Assembly: GCA_935421135.1 (NCBI GenBank)
Contig: OW285195.1
Location: forward strand, 14,460,158 to 14,524,157
Length of the DNA: 64,000 bases
Reading direction: 5' to 3'
DNA from: Bugulina stolonifera
Lineage: Eukaryota > Bryozoa > Gymnolaemata > Cheilostomatida > Bugulidae
In this document: positions 1 through 13,200 of the stretch, in pieces
Layout of the letters: each line of letters starts with the position of its first letter
How positions within the stretch are numbered: position 1 is the stretch's first letter
Translations under genes and position numbers: made by a program
Notes under the pieces: generated by a model
The model's input: only the letters and a program-made list of their open reading frames with translations
What the model was told of the DNA's origin: nothing
The model's database searches: none

Positions 1-30
1 TGAATCTATGTAATACATGTATGTACTTAC

Positions 31-115
31 TAAAATTTGATGTGATGATAAATGCCGCCAGTAAAACAACGAGCAAGATAACCACTTTTCCAAGATTTAC
101 TCGAGACTTGAACAT
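31..115 (-). CDS. First coding exon of a type II membrane protein (partial)
   Basis: On the minus strand an ATG at 115-113 opens a 28-codon exon that ends at a consensus GTAAGTAC donor (plus 30-23), leaving phase 1. The peptide begins MFKSRVNLGK, followed by a strongly hydrophobic run of about 17 residues (VVILLVVLLAAFIIT), which is a signal anchor with basic residues on the cytosolic side. Length, architecture and exit phase match the first exons of GT-A (88 nt) and GT-B (103 nt) further right. It may therefore be a third, divergently transcribed Golgi glycosyltransferase, but the rest of the gene is left of the window and the family is not shown. Confidence 0.55.
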
Positions 116-762
116 TGCTGGTGAGTGGCGACTATCAACCACATGCTACTTACTTGACTGCATTATAGTAATATAAGTACACACACAATACGGATGTCCA
201 ACTATTATATAATATCCATGTATTTATGTAGCAATGTTTAAATAATAAAGGAGACAGACAGCTGCAGTATATTGCCTACATTGTATATGTATATGTACAA
301 GAATTTGTTTCAAACTTAGCTGTCTTGTGTATTCCAAGCTAAAAAGACGACTTATTGCTGCTAATGCTGCCGAGGTTGGGTACTTATATATGGAAAATTG
401 AACTTTGTTTTATAGGGTGAATAGATAATGGCTGCTTATCCATACAGGAATAGTGTTAATTATGAATATGAGGTATTGGAACTCTATTGTGATTAAACAC
501 AATGAGAATTGATTTTTGTGCCATGGCAGCATCTCAGCTGGGTACAATCAAGTGCTGATGTGAGACAGCATTGATTCTCTGCAGAAGTGGAGGAAGTTTC
601 CTTTTCTCTTCAACTTTTTGAATTATCCCAATTCTAAACAAATTCATAGGTCTTGGGCTACTAACATTGTATGATTTACTGCATCTAAATGAGGTTTGCC
701 AAAGTATAATGATGGTGTAAGGCAGGAGCTGCTTTCCCTTACACATTAGGCTGTTAAGCTTA
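116..762. other. Intergenic, no gene seen
   Basis: This stretch lies upstream of the minus-strand first exon and probably contains its promoter. I see no exon with convincing splice sites and no clear repeat. The long minus-strand open frame overlapping its right end reads into the MITE at 763 and is not supported as a gene. Confidence 0.4.
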
Positions 763-1309
763 GGCCACACTGACGCGAATTTTCTTGCGAATAGCGAATT
801 TTGGCCAAAGGCGAATTCGCAAATTATAATCGAGCGTGCCACACTGCAAAAGCTATAAGCGAATTCGCATTGATTTCACCCAATGAGGGATCAAAAATTA
901 TTATCCCCGGTCACGTTTCTCATTCACTGCAGAACTAGAACTCCGAAAAATGTAAAATAAAATTATAATTAAAATAGAATAAAATAAAATAATTATTTTA
1001 TTCTTACTTTCATTCGTTTTACACAATTCTTGCAAACGGAAGTAATCACTTTATTCATCAGTTAAAATAAATATTTTAATACAATAATTTAAACTCATGA
1101 TTGATTGAAAATCCGTGGCTCTGAACACGTGACAGTAACGTGACAAGTAAAAATTGGCCAATCACAAATTAGCGAGTTGCGAATTAGCTGATTGAGATCA
1201 GCGAGTGCGAAATCGCTAATTTTGCGCGAATTCGCACAAAATTTGCGATTTGCGAATTCGCCTTTGGCCAAAATTCGCCACTCGCAAGAAAATTCGCGTC
1301 AGTGTGGCC
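763..1309. mobile_element. MITE with GGCCACACTGACGCG terminal inverted repeats (copy 1)
   Basis: The ends are inverted repeats: GGCCACACTGACGCG on the left and CGCGTCAGTGTGGCC on the right. The subterminal arms are rich in GCGAATTCGC and TTTGGCCAAA-like palindromes. TA lies on both sides (761-762 and 1310-1311), compatible with a Tc1/mariner-type TA target. No transposase frame is present. A second copy in opposite internal orientation lies at 28171-28708. The two share the A/T-rich core and the CGGAAGTA and CACGTGACAGTAACGTGAC stretches. Confidence 0.8.
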
Positions 1310-1311
1310 TA

Positions 1312-2196
1312 AGCATAAGAGTGTTGAAACTACTAACATGTACTATGTTGATTGAAACTATAGAGGGGAGATAACTTTATGATTAAAACTACATGTTGGT
1401 CTTGTAATATGACTGGCCTGGTATGGTACACTCTACTACCTTAACCAATACAAAAATTTAGCTTACACCGCATGTAATACCGAGCATCATGATATGGAAC
1501 TAAGGCTATATCATGTAGCAGCTTGCAGCAAATAAAATCTAGATGCTGCTAGGCATTGTCAAAACATAAACTGTTGGGTTTTTGGTGTGGCCCTTACCCT
1601 TCATTGGTGACCAACAAGCTGTGAAACACCTACAGAAAGGAGTTGAATTTTCATCACAACCTTTTATTTCTCTGGTAGAGAACTCAGCCCACCCAGCATG
1701 CAACTAAGTTTGAAAAGGCTACAAATATTATGTGCTTTAAATACTATTTATACGATGTATACATGTACATGTACAAGTACATTGTATATGCATATACACA
1801 TGTACATGTGCATATGTATATGCATATACACACATGTACATGTACATGTACATGCATAATATAATATATACATGTATGTACATGTACATGTGTATATGCA
1901 TATACATGTTCATGGGTATACAGCACATATATACATACATATACATTGTACATTGTACATTGTATATCTTAATATAAGGAAGCATCTACTCTTATTATAA
2001 TCATCACAAAATTACAGAGTTGTCCTCTCCTACAACTAGGGAAGACAACTCTCAGATGAGGAAGAAAGTACAGGGGGGCAACTCCACAGTAATATACATA
2101 CAAACAGTAATATACATACAAAAACAGTATAGGGTGAAACTTTGGTGAATTGCAAGATGTGAACGAATGTTTGAAAGCTCGGCCATTGCAATTAGT
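1312..2196. other. Intergenic with an ACATGT-rich tract and a short hairpin
   Basis: No exon was found. Positions 1741-1965 are a low-complexity alternation of TACATGTA, CATATG and GTATAC motifs, which creates open frames on the minus strand that are not genes. Positions 2016-2052 form a hairpin (GAGTTGTCCTCTCC against GGGAAGACAACTC) belonging to a short hairpin family seen across the window. Confidence 0.5.
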
Positions 2197-3306
2197 ACAG
2201 GGTATTAGAGTGGTAGCAGGATACACGGTATTAGAGTGATAGCAGGGTACACTGTATTAGAGTGATAGCAGGGTACAATGTATTAGAGTGGTAGCAGGGT
2301 ATGCGGTATTAGAGTGGTAGCAGGGTACACTGTATTAGAGTGGTAGCAGGGTATGCAGTATTAGAGTGGTAGCAGGGTACACGGTATTAGTGTGGTAGCA
2401 GGGTACACTGTATTAGAGTGATAGCAGTGTACACTGTATTAGAGTGGTAGCAGGGTACAAGGTATTAGAGTGGTAGCAGGGTACACTGTATTAGAGTGAT
2501 AGCAGGGTACACTGTATTAGAGTGGTAGCAGGGTACACTGTATTAGAGTGATAGCAGGTTACACTGTATTAGAGTGTTAGCAGGGTACAAGGTATTAGAG
2601 TGATAGCAGGGTACACTGTATTAGAGTGTTAGCAGGGTACACGGTATTAGAGTGATAGCAGGGTACACTGTATTAGAGTGATAGCAGGTTACACTGTATT
2701 AGAGTGTTAGCAGGGTACACGGTATTAGAGTGGTAGCAGGGTACACTGTATTAGAGTGTTAGCAGGGTACACTGTATTAGAGTGGTAGCAGGGTACACTG
2801 TATTAGAGTGGTAGCAGGGTACACTGTATTAGAGTGGTAGCAGGGTACACTGTATTAGAGTGATAGCAGGGTACACTGTATTAGAGTGGTAGCAGGGTAC
2901 ACTGTATTAGAGTGATAGCAGGTTACACTGTATTAGAGTGTTAGCAGGGTACAAGGTATTAGAGTGATAGCAGGGTACACGGTATTAGAGTGTTAGCAGG
3001 GTACACTGTATTAGAGTGGTAGCAGGGTACACTGTATTAGAGTGGTAGCAGTGTACACTGTATTAGAGTGGTAGCAGGGTACAAGGTATTAGAGTGGTAG
3101 CAGGGTACACTGTATTAGAGTGTTAGCAGGGTACACTGTATTAGAGTGGTAGCAGGGTACACGGTATTAGAGTGATAGCAGGGTACACTGTATTAGAGTG
3201 GTAGCAGGGTACAATGTATTAGAGTGGTAGCAGGGTATGCGGTATTAGAGTGTTAGCAGGGTACACTGTATTAGAGTGGTAGCAGGGTACACTGTATTAG
3301 AGTGGT
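2197..3306. repeat. 26-bp minisatellite, about 42 units
   Basis: The tandem unit is TGTATTAGAGTGGTAGCAGG plus GTACAC (26 bp). It runs uninterrupted for about 1.1 kb between the divergent first exon at 31-115 and GT-A. Units vary at two main places: AGTGG/AGTGA/AGTGT, and the TACACTG/TACACGG/TACAAGG/TATGCGG junction. The variants recur in blocks, suggesting higher-order duplication. There are no unique spacers, so it is not a CRISPR array. Confidence 0.95.
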
Positions 3307-4293
3307 TAAATACATGTACAGCCATCAACACAGTCATGCACATGTACCTACAGCCTACCAGATAGTGCATCTGGGTTCTCAGGCTAACATTGTAACGAGT
3401 ATAGTTTTTCCAATGTAATAGTCAAATACAAATAAATAATATAGACACACTCTCTGGTGAACAAACATTAATGTAATTTATTTGTTTAGGCTACAAACCA
3501 CAACAATATTATACTTTTACACTTTTATTTTGTAAAAGTTGTCTACACATGTTCATACAAATGTAAATGTAGCATTATAGAATACAAAAATATGATACAA
3601 CTTAATAAAATAGATAAAGTACAATAATGTAGATAGTAGGTGAAGTTATTCTATTTAATTCACCTTATTAGTTCTCATTGTATCAACTAACAGAAATAAT
3701 ATGACTGATAAACATACAACAGTGCACTGGACTGAGTTTCCTAAATTAATGGACTGAGTTCCCCAAGTTAATGGACTGAGTTCCCCAAATTAATGACCAG
3801 TTTGGTTATGAAAAATCAGTCTGGAAATTTTGACCAATCAGAAGAGAATCTCTATTATTCCTCCAACTCAATCAATGTTGTGGGAAGTTTGGAACATTCA
3901 TGTTACATGTACTTTAATAAAAAATAGTTTACAATTCTTCCCTTTACAGTAGCAAATTCCTAGTAGCGCCTTAACATTGGTATCAGTTAAGTGTAGCAGT
4001 TATGTGTAACAGTCAAGTGTAACAGTTAAGTCCAACAGTCAAGTGTAATAGTAACTGTCTCCACTTTAAATGAAGTGCAACAATTTACTGCTATTGCATT
4101 CTCTATCTTGACCACACCTACTAAACCCCTATCATCTACTTCCTGTACACCATCACAAGTGAACCAACAATGGAGAGATAGATAAACTCATTCAGTTAGC
4201 TTACGTTTAACTAGCTAACGGTTTGTTTGGCTTGTGATACTGATAGCACTAGTAGCTTTGTGAGTGTGAGCGTGAAGTCGACAGTTGTGGAAA
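3307..4293. other. Upstream region of GT-A with two short tandem repeats
   Basis: No gene was found. About 3731-3800 carries three copies of a roughly 23-bp unit (GGACTGAGTTCCCCAAATTAAT with variants). About 3985-4050 carries a degenerate 14-15-bp AAGTGTAACAGTC repeat. The segment just before 4294 should hold the GT-A promoter and 5' UTR. I see no convincing TATA box. Confidence 0.4.
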
Positions 4294-7200
4294 ATGTCTA
4301 GGTGGCCAACCCCAAGGACGGCCGTACTCACTGGTATAGCTGGCCTTCTAGTCGTAACGTGTTTATCCGTAAGCTACTCAAGTAAGTGTTCATGTATTTG
4401 TCAAACATGTCTTACATTCGCCATACTGTTTTTTTTATACTGGAAAGCTTTCGATGAACTGGGGTGTAGGTTTTATGTAATAATGGTACAATACAGGCTA
4501 GTTAACTAGAACTAAAAGCTATCAGCAACCCCTTATTGCTGGCCCATAGAACTTACAATTTATGATTTTAGTTTATTTGAAGTTCAACCAACTAGCTGTA
4601 CTTCTTACCAGAGCTTTACTGTGTATGCAATGTTGGTACTCTTTCCTAACATAGCGTACATTGTATGCTACAGATTAAGCAACCTTTCATGCACTAGAAT
4701 ATTTAGGAATTCCATGTACAGCATTTAGAAAATTCATGCATGAAGTTTAGAACTCCATGTATAATATTTAGAGCCTCGATGTAAAATATTTAGAACTCCT
4801 ATGTGCGATCTTTAGAACCAAAACCTTTGAGACTTATGATAGTTTGACTACACTACCAGCTAAGACGCTGATGGCTAGAAAGTTTTACCTTGGATAGTTT
4901 ACCCTAAAAGTAGTTCTGTTTCTAAACAAGTTTTAGAACTCAGTCTTCTCTGCTTGTGGATAATCATAGTCAAAAGCTAGGAATACGAAGAGTTCTAAAT
5001 ATTTATTCCTCAGACTCCAACACAGTGAGGCATACCTTCAAATGGTTACTGCAGTGCTTATTCCAATTGCTTTTCAGCTATCTTACTTTTGAAATAACAT
5101 TCTACCGTATAGATCAGGGGTTCCTAACCTTTTTTAGCCTAAGTACCCCTTGGCAATCATGTAACAAACAACGTACCCCTTTGTAACAAACAACATACCT
5201 CTCTGTAAAACTGTGTTTAATCAAGGATATCTTTGGTTTAATTCGATTAATATTACATGTATTGTATACTTTATTAAAAGGGTAAATAAATGGAGTATGG
5301 TATGAAATTTTTATTTATCAATTACTTAATGATAACTATGCAACATAACTTTCATCTATTGTAGTGTTTTATGGCTTTCACACTGGTCTAGCCCAACTTT
5401 ATTTGCATCAGTGAGCCATTTTGATGTTCAGTTCAGTAAGAGATCATGATAATACATAATTGATAGTCTGTAACTGAAAATTGCTGTCAAAAATGTATTA
5501 AGTTGGGAACTTGTTTTGTACCCCTAGATTTCTAAAATGTACCCCTAGGGGTACATGTACCCCTGGCTGGGAACCCCTGGTATAGATGATAGTCGTACTA
5601 AAATAAGTAGAATTAAAACATAATGAGTTTCAGGCAGAATATTGTCTACATCGTATTTTTAGCTTCCTACGTACTGTGTGTCTACTGGTACACTTTTTCC
5701 AACATAATCTTATCGTTTCCTGTTGCGTAATTATTTTACATAAAATATTCTAAGTATGAAAAATGAGGTTCGAACATTGCATTATCCACCGTCAGTATAT
5801 TATTATTCAACCCGGCTACAGTTTTATATAATAAAGTTAGGACACTTTTTATCTCTGTCTGTCGCAACTGATCTTAACAATGACTCACAATTTTATCTGA
5901 TTGGGGAATATTTCAGTAAGAGGAAGTACAGCACCTGTGTCATGGTTAGCTATTATGGTGCCAATTTAACCGTTCCACATTATGCCAATAAATTATTAAA
6001 ATCAACTGAATGATTGCTTTACAAAGAGTATACGTATTGCAGTATGTTATCATGATTCCAGTTTTAATGGCACTTCAAATACGTTTGTTGTTTTCCTACA
6101 TTTTGTATACGAGATGGATGAAAAGTAATAAATCTAGCTATACCAACAGTTACGTTAGTCTTACTCCAAACTTGATTTCTCATAGATATCACTCAAGAAT
6201 AGCCCATTAGGTATTGTGACCAACAAACAATGTAATCTAAACTGAGTTTTGCAAAACTTTCTACGACGTACAGTGAACAGCATACGTTCCTCATAACAAG
6301 AAACGTATAGGCATTATGTAGGATAGTCTAGGACAGAGGTGTTACTGTACACAGCTGCAACGACTCAAATAAAATTAATTTTCATGCCCCAGCTGATGGT
6401 GATCTCTTACTTCCTGCTCCCTAGTGCTGTTGATGGGGACCTGTTTCATAACGTTTTTTATCCTCTACAGATTCGGCAGCAACTCAGCGGAGCTCGGGAT
6501 GCAAACCAAATGAAGAAGTCTATACAATAAAAGGATCAGCATCTAATGCAAATAGATCAAAGGAACGCAAAGAAGAACCCAGAGAGCTTAACGAGTTTTA
6601 TGTGATTACAATGCTCAGTGTATTTAATGGTAAATAGTTAATTAGTTATCTCATTCAATCATGGAGCAAATATTGAAATCTCTTGATTGACTGTGAAGCT
6701 CAAATATTTGCTAGTTCTAATTAAACCGATTGCACAACTAAATTGAGTTCACTATTATCTGAGGCAGCTTTCACACTGCAGTTGGTCTCTGCTGCAACTA
6801 CTGTTTCTAACCACCATGTAGGCTACTATTTAGTTGGCTCACGTTAGCTAGCGATGGGGTTCAAAGTTCAAATTGTTGAACTTGCTGACCTCTATATTGC
6901 TCACTAGAGCATGTCACTATATACATGTAATATACTTGTGGTTAACGACTGTTGGCCATCGCTAGTAATCGCTTAAAACTGCAAAGCGAAAACTCCATTA
7001 TGGCTCTTATAAACTATCGGAACTACGCACCATCCTAGCACAATAGGTCTTTCTTATCTACATGTATGCCATATTTTAGGTAAACGATGGCCAAAGTACG
7101 ACAACTATTCCCTTGAAGAGCTCAATGAAAGAGATGAGGAGTACTTAGAAACGTTAGAGATAAATGTAAACAGAGACTATGTAAAAGAAGTACATCTGTT

Positions 7201-10200
7201 CTATATAGACGATGATGCTTTAAAGGTGGGTACATTGTTCTACCATTTACATGTAGATCTAGTTGTTGCACACTCAATTATCGTAAAGCTCGATTAGCGA
7301 ACCCATGAATTGGTGGTGGCTCAGTGGGCTAGAGCGCCTATCCTGAAGCCGAAAGCACTGAAGGTCCCGCTGATGTCTACTGGCTACTGGGCCTTTGTGC
7401 CACAGGTGTGCTCCGACCTGCTTGCAAACAGAGCAAAACTTAAAGCACCTACTATCTCACCGCCAGTCTTCAGGCGAATCGCGTGACTAATCTTTGAGAT
7501 TTTAATCAACATCAATTAGAAGGCTACATTTCATTGGAGACTTGGTCGCTGTAACTACAACTACAGGATGTATTTTCATTCGAACGGATAATAAAACTCC
7601 TCTTGTGCTATTACTTATACGGGTAGATTAAGAGGCGTTGAATATTTATTAGAGATCTTCAGTGCTGTGTCACATTGGTTTTCGGTCTACATCTTCAAGT
7701 ACCACTCATATCTGTTTGCGACTTGCTGATAGGAGGTTTATTGCTTCATTATGCCTCCTTTAATCATTCTGTCATTACATTCAGCAAGCGTACACCCTTT
7801 AACATGTGCAAATCACTTCGCTACTAAAGTCATTCGGATTGGACGACAATCACTGGCTATTTATGTGTCTTAATTCGTTCGTAGGATGGTGTTGGGTATT
7901 TTTATAATGCTTCCATCTCATGGTAATTGTGTGGGAAAAATGTGGTTACAAAAAATATGTACAGTTCCTTGAAAACCACTAAAGTGCTGGTTAAATTTAG
8001 GAAAAGGAATCATGAAAAAATAATTTTCATCTTGCGCAAAAGTAACATAATTTATAATGATTTTTATTATAACAATTACTTGCATTAATAGAAGAAACAG
8101 TGAAATGTTTCTGTGTTACCATGGTTACAGTGCTTTGGAAGTTGCTATTTGGAGTTACATAACAGCTATTAATGAGCAGCCATCTAAAGTGCATTTTATT
8201 GAACATGCAGTAGCATCTACATTGTAGAATATGATAAATGATAGCTTGAGATCCTCATAGCATGTGGAGTAGTAAGCTAAGTGAAGTAAACCAGAGGTAG
8301 TTGACTGGGGAGTTCTCAAGCTATTTATTCACAGCTTATACCAGTGTTCCTGGTCACTTATTGTAGATATTTTATTGCTCATTCACTGGTAACCATGCAT
8401 TTACTAAAATGTGCTAATCTCCCATGCCATTATCGTCAGACTGTTGTCATCAGAACAAGATAATGGTATATGTAGTGATGCGCAATCTATATTTATGTAC
8501 AATGTATATTGAAGGAAAAGCTGCGTATAGGGCATGATGAGTAGTGATAACACATTCACATTAAATGATAACGCAGCATCACGATGATGACAGGCGTCCA
8601 AGGTGCCTCTGATAACTAGAATAATATAATGTGAAACACACATGATGACACAGGTGCATGTTATACACTTGTATGTACACCATAGACGATAATGACGTAC
8701 GGAGTACTACGCCATATGCTTAGCTTAGAATCTATATATTAGCCAAGGTTTATACCATGTATACTGTAAGTACTGTATTGTTGGCAGGGGTGGGAGTCGA
8801 TAGTTTTAAAAATAGAGAAATATGTGCTATTAGCTATTCACTACAAGAATAGAGAATCTGCCTATGTGATAGTGAAATTTAAATATAGAGAATAGCTTTT
8901 ATATCCGCTGAATCACTATTAATTAGAAGTTGTCTTCTCTCAAATCAGATTTGAGAAAGCAATTCAAAGGCGCCCATTTATTTCCATGAAAATTAAAAAG
9001 CACAAACACAGCTATTTCTTGTTTACTTCTCTTCAGCTACATTGTTCTGCAGAGTTCATATTGTGTTTACATGTATATTATTTTCTACAATGCACACTAG
9101 GGCTTCGTCATGGATTTGAAGCATCATTGATAATGTGATAAGAAGGTATCAGGGTAGCAGCAACAGACATCAATGTAATATAGCCAAGTCAAATGCATGT
9201 GTATTAGGCATCACATATAGAACCTTCAAATTGTCTGTCTGTGGAAATTGTAGAAGCATTAGTGTTGTACAGTTGTACATGTACTATTGGAGCAGTAATA
9301 CATGCACAAAGTAAAATTTAGACTTATCTCCCCATGATTTTCTGTCAATGTCTAAAATATTATACATTTGTGGTTAAACCGGTAGTATTTTAGACTTCTA
9401 ATATAAAAGTATTCTCCACACATACTATAATCTATTATTTGTATGTTTCTTCTTTGTGTAGACTATGTTTTTGAAGTCAAAAAGCTTTAAACACCTATAT
9501 AATCCTGATATTAAATTGAGTTAGTTAGCAATTTCACGAAGTGTAATAGTTAAGACGGCCAGGAATGGCTGCAGCCGCAATGGCACCCGTTACTAGCTAC
9601 TAGCTAATAGCAGGTTGGGCTGAAAATAAAAGCGTATTGGTTGAAACGCTATTAAAAATTGACAGAAATTAAAAGAAGCGTGTCACAGCAGTTCGCTGCT
9701 GCAAAAGAAGAGATTAGCACAATCGAATAGCGTTTCAACCGCGCTAGTCCCACCCCTGATTGTTGGTAATATTGTAACGGTTTTTGGGGGGTTGTGTTGT
9801 CGTCCTAAGACGACTCCCTTGTCCAAAATGAACAGCCTATGAGTGGTGCTCGGTCTTTTCATTACATGAAAGATCAACAAGTACTAGTAATTAGTACTAG
9901 TAGTCTAATAACTACTCAAGACGACCCATGTGGTCCCAAGTTGATGCTTGTTTGCTATACTGAGAAAGAGAGTGATCTGACCTAAAAGGCGGTTCGGGAG
10001 GCAAGGTCGAAGACCTTGACGACTGGAGCGACCAATACTACGAAGTGAAGACTCTGTATAAGTAGTATAAATGTGTCTTTATTGAGGTCCAAGCATGAAC
10101 TGAGACAATGAACACAAAAACAGTGTGCTTTATATAGTATAAGAACTTCCGGAGGAAGTTTCGGTGAAAAGGCTGACGTAGTGTTGTAAAAAGATGACGT

Positions 10201-13200
10201 AATGTTGTTCGGAAATTGTTCAACAATATGGCGGCTGGAAGCCCGATGGCCGACCCAAAATAGGTCGGGTACAACAAAAGATGCTTAGAATCATCCAAGT
10301 CATGTACAAGTAGGATAGTCAGTGCACTTCTAGACAGACACGCACTCATTGACCCCTGTTTTCAACCAATCACAAGCCGGTATTTCCGATTTCAACCAAT
10401 CACAGAAGAGCACAAAAATTTTGCACACGACCTTGCCAAGGTCACCCCAAAATCCCCCCTTCTGATTGGTCGAAAAAACATTTGCACACTTGACCCCAAA
10501 CCCGGCCACGACCCCTTCCCTCCCTCCTTCCCACCCTCCTCCCCTCCCCCTCCCCCACCTCCCACTCCTCCCCGATGTTGCCCCGATGTTGCCCCGACGT
10601 GTCCCGATGTTGCCCCGATGTGCCCCGATGTTGCCCCGATGTGTCCCGATGTTGCCCCGATGTGTCCCGATGTTGCCCCGATGTATCCCGATGTTGCCCC
10701 GATGTGCCCCGATGTTGCCCCGATGTTGCCCCGATGTGCCCCGATGTGTCTCGATGTTGCCCCGATGTGCCCCGATGTTGCCCCGATGTGTCCCGATGTT
10801 GCCCCGATGTGCCCCGATGTTGCCCCGATGTGCCCCGATGTTGCCCCGATGTGTCCCGATGTTGCCCCGATGTGCCCCGATGTGTCCCGATGTTGCCCCG
10901 ATGTGCTCCGATGTTGCCCCGATGTGCCCCGATGTTGCCCCGATGTGCCCCGATGTTGCCCCGATGTGCCCCGATGTTGCCCCGATGTGCCCCGATGTGC
11001 CCCGATGTTGCCCCGATGTTGCCCCGATGTGCCCCGATGCTACCCGATGTTGCCCCGATGTGCCCCGATGTCAATCCAAAGCATACAAAGGGGTCTTTTC
11101 TTATTGGATGATATATTAGAAAGTTTAGTATATAAGGAAGGTTTCTACAGTAGTAGAGCAGCTTGAGTTGGATGAGTATTATTCCAAGATAGAAAAGATG
11201 CAGCTTTCTTCAGTAGTATTGCTTTATTACGAAGATAAATAGAGAAAAAATAAAAGAATCAAGAATCAAGCAGAAATCTAAAAAGCAAAGAAAAAAAAGA
11301 ATGCAGGTAAGATAAAAACTATTGGTCTCTTTTTTTAGTTATAGTATTGTGTACACATGTTAAAATACCTTTATATAATAATTTAAACACAATTGAAAGA
11401 AAAGGCTGTGTGCATGTGTTAAGTCAGCATATATAATAGATTAAATAAGCTTTTCAATAGTAGGTAGGTGTCACTGTTTTAGTCTCCCTATGATAAATAT
11501 AAAGTAGCAGGGTGTAAGTAATTTTTTAGCTTGATAGCATTATATACAATAAACACTTCACAATTGCTGCCAATTACCCTATTTAGCACTAACCTTATGT
11601 TCTACTTGTTGAAATCTCTGATCAGGTGCTGACTAGTAGGTAGCTGTCTCTGTTTTAGTCTCACTCTGTTGACTAGAGGCTGATTGTACATACTGCTAGA
11701 GTGAAAAACTCATACCTTAAATAGTAGTATTCAGTAGGCGGAGTCTAACCATTTCCCCACCCTTTGGAATACCACCCCGATGCGTCCCGATGTCAATCCG
11801 AAGCCTCCCGATGCACCCCGATGTCAATCCGAAGCCTCCCGATGCATCCCGATGCACCCCTATGTGAATCCGAAGCCTCCCGATGCACCCCGATGTGAAT
11901 CCGAAGCCTCCCAATGCATCCCGATGTGAATCCGAAGCCTCCCGATGCATCCCGATGCACCCCGATGTCAATCCGAAGCCTCCCGATGCATCCCGATGCA
12001 CCCCGATGTCAATCCGAAGCCTCCCGATGCACCCCGATGTGAATCCGAAGCCTCCCGATGCATCCCGATGTGAATCCGAAGCCTCCCGATGCATCCCGAT
12101 GTGAATCCGAAGCCTCCCGATGCATCCCGATGTGAATCCGAAGCCTCCCGATGCATCCCGATGCATCCCGATGCACCCCGATGTGAATTGACACATCGGG
12201 GCGCATCGGGATGCATCGGATTCACATCGGGGTGCATCGGGAGGCTTCGGATTCACATCGGGGTGCATCGGGAGGCTTCGGATTCACATCGGGGTGCATC
12301 GGGAGGCTTCGGATTCACATCGGGGTGCATCGGGATGCATCGGGAGGCTTTGGATTGGCATCGGGAGGCTTCGGATTGACATCGGGGTGCATCGGGAGGC
12401 TTCGGATTGACATCGGGAGGCATCGGGGTGGTATTGCAAAGGGTGGGGAAATGGTTAGACTCCGCCTACTGAATACTACTATTTAAGGTATGAGTTTTTC
12501 ACTCTAGCAGTATGTACAATCAGCCTCTAGTCAACAGAGTGAGACGAAAACAGAGACAGCTACCTACTAGTCAGCACCTAATCAGAGATTTCAACAAGTA
12601 GAACATAAGGTTAGTGCTAAATAGGGTAATTGGCAGCAATTGTGAAGTGTTTATTGTATATAATGCTATCAAGCTAAAAAATTACTTACACCCTGCTACT
12701 TTATATTTATTATAGGGAGACTAAAACAGTGACACCTACCTACTATTGAAAAGCTTATTTAATCTATTATATATGCTGACTTAACACATGCACACAGCCT
12801 ATTCTTTCAATTGTGTTTAAACTATTATATAAAGGTATTTTACCATGTTTACACAATCTTTTATTTATTCTATTGCTACTATTGTGAAAAGTTTATTTAA
12901 TGAATTACATAATGCTGACTTAACACATGCACACAACCTTTTATTTATTCTATTGCTACTATTGTGAAAAGTTTATTTAATGAATTACATAATGCTGACT
13001 TAACACATGCACACAACCTTTTATTTATTCTATTGCTACTATTGTGAAAAGCTTATTTAATCTATTATATATGCTGACTTAACACATGCACACAGCCTTT
13101 TCTTGCTAATAATAGGTATGTGAAAAGCTTATTTAATCTATTATATAAAGGTATTTCAACATGTGTACACAATCTTTTATTTATTCTATTGCTACTATTG

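Noticed and set aside
2197..3306. CRISPR array
   Set aside because: Units are contiguous with no unique spacers and the genome is eukaryotic.
4285..4509. Extension of GT-A exon 1 into a 74-codon single-exon frame
   Set aside because: The donor at 4382 joins in phase to exon 2 and the equivalent GT-B exon ends at the same point.
5756..6210. Two overlapping plus-strand frames of 85 and 66 codons in GT-A intron 1
   Set aside because: AT-rich, no splice support, no recognisable motif, and located between verified exons of GT-A.
10442..11166. Long frames of 178-217 codons on both strands
   Set aside because: They are translations of the CCCGATG minisatellite, which has no stop codons in several frames; composition is purely repetitive.
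11717..12486. Frames rich in MHPDVNPKPPDASRC
   Set aside because: Translation of the inner array and its inverted copy; the same peptide motif appears on both strands because the locus is palindromic.
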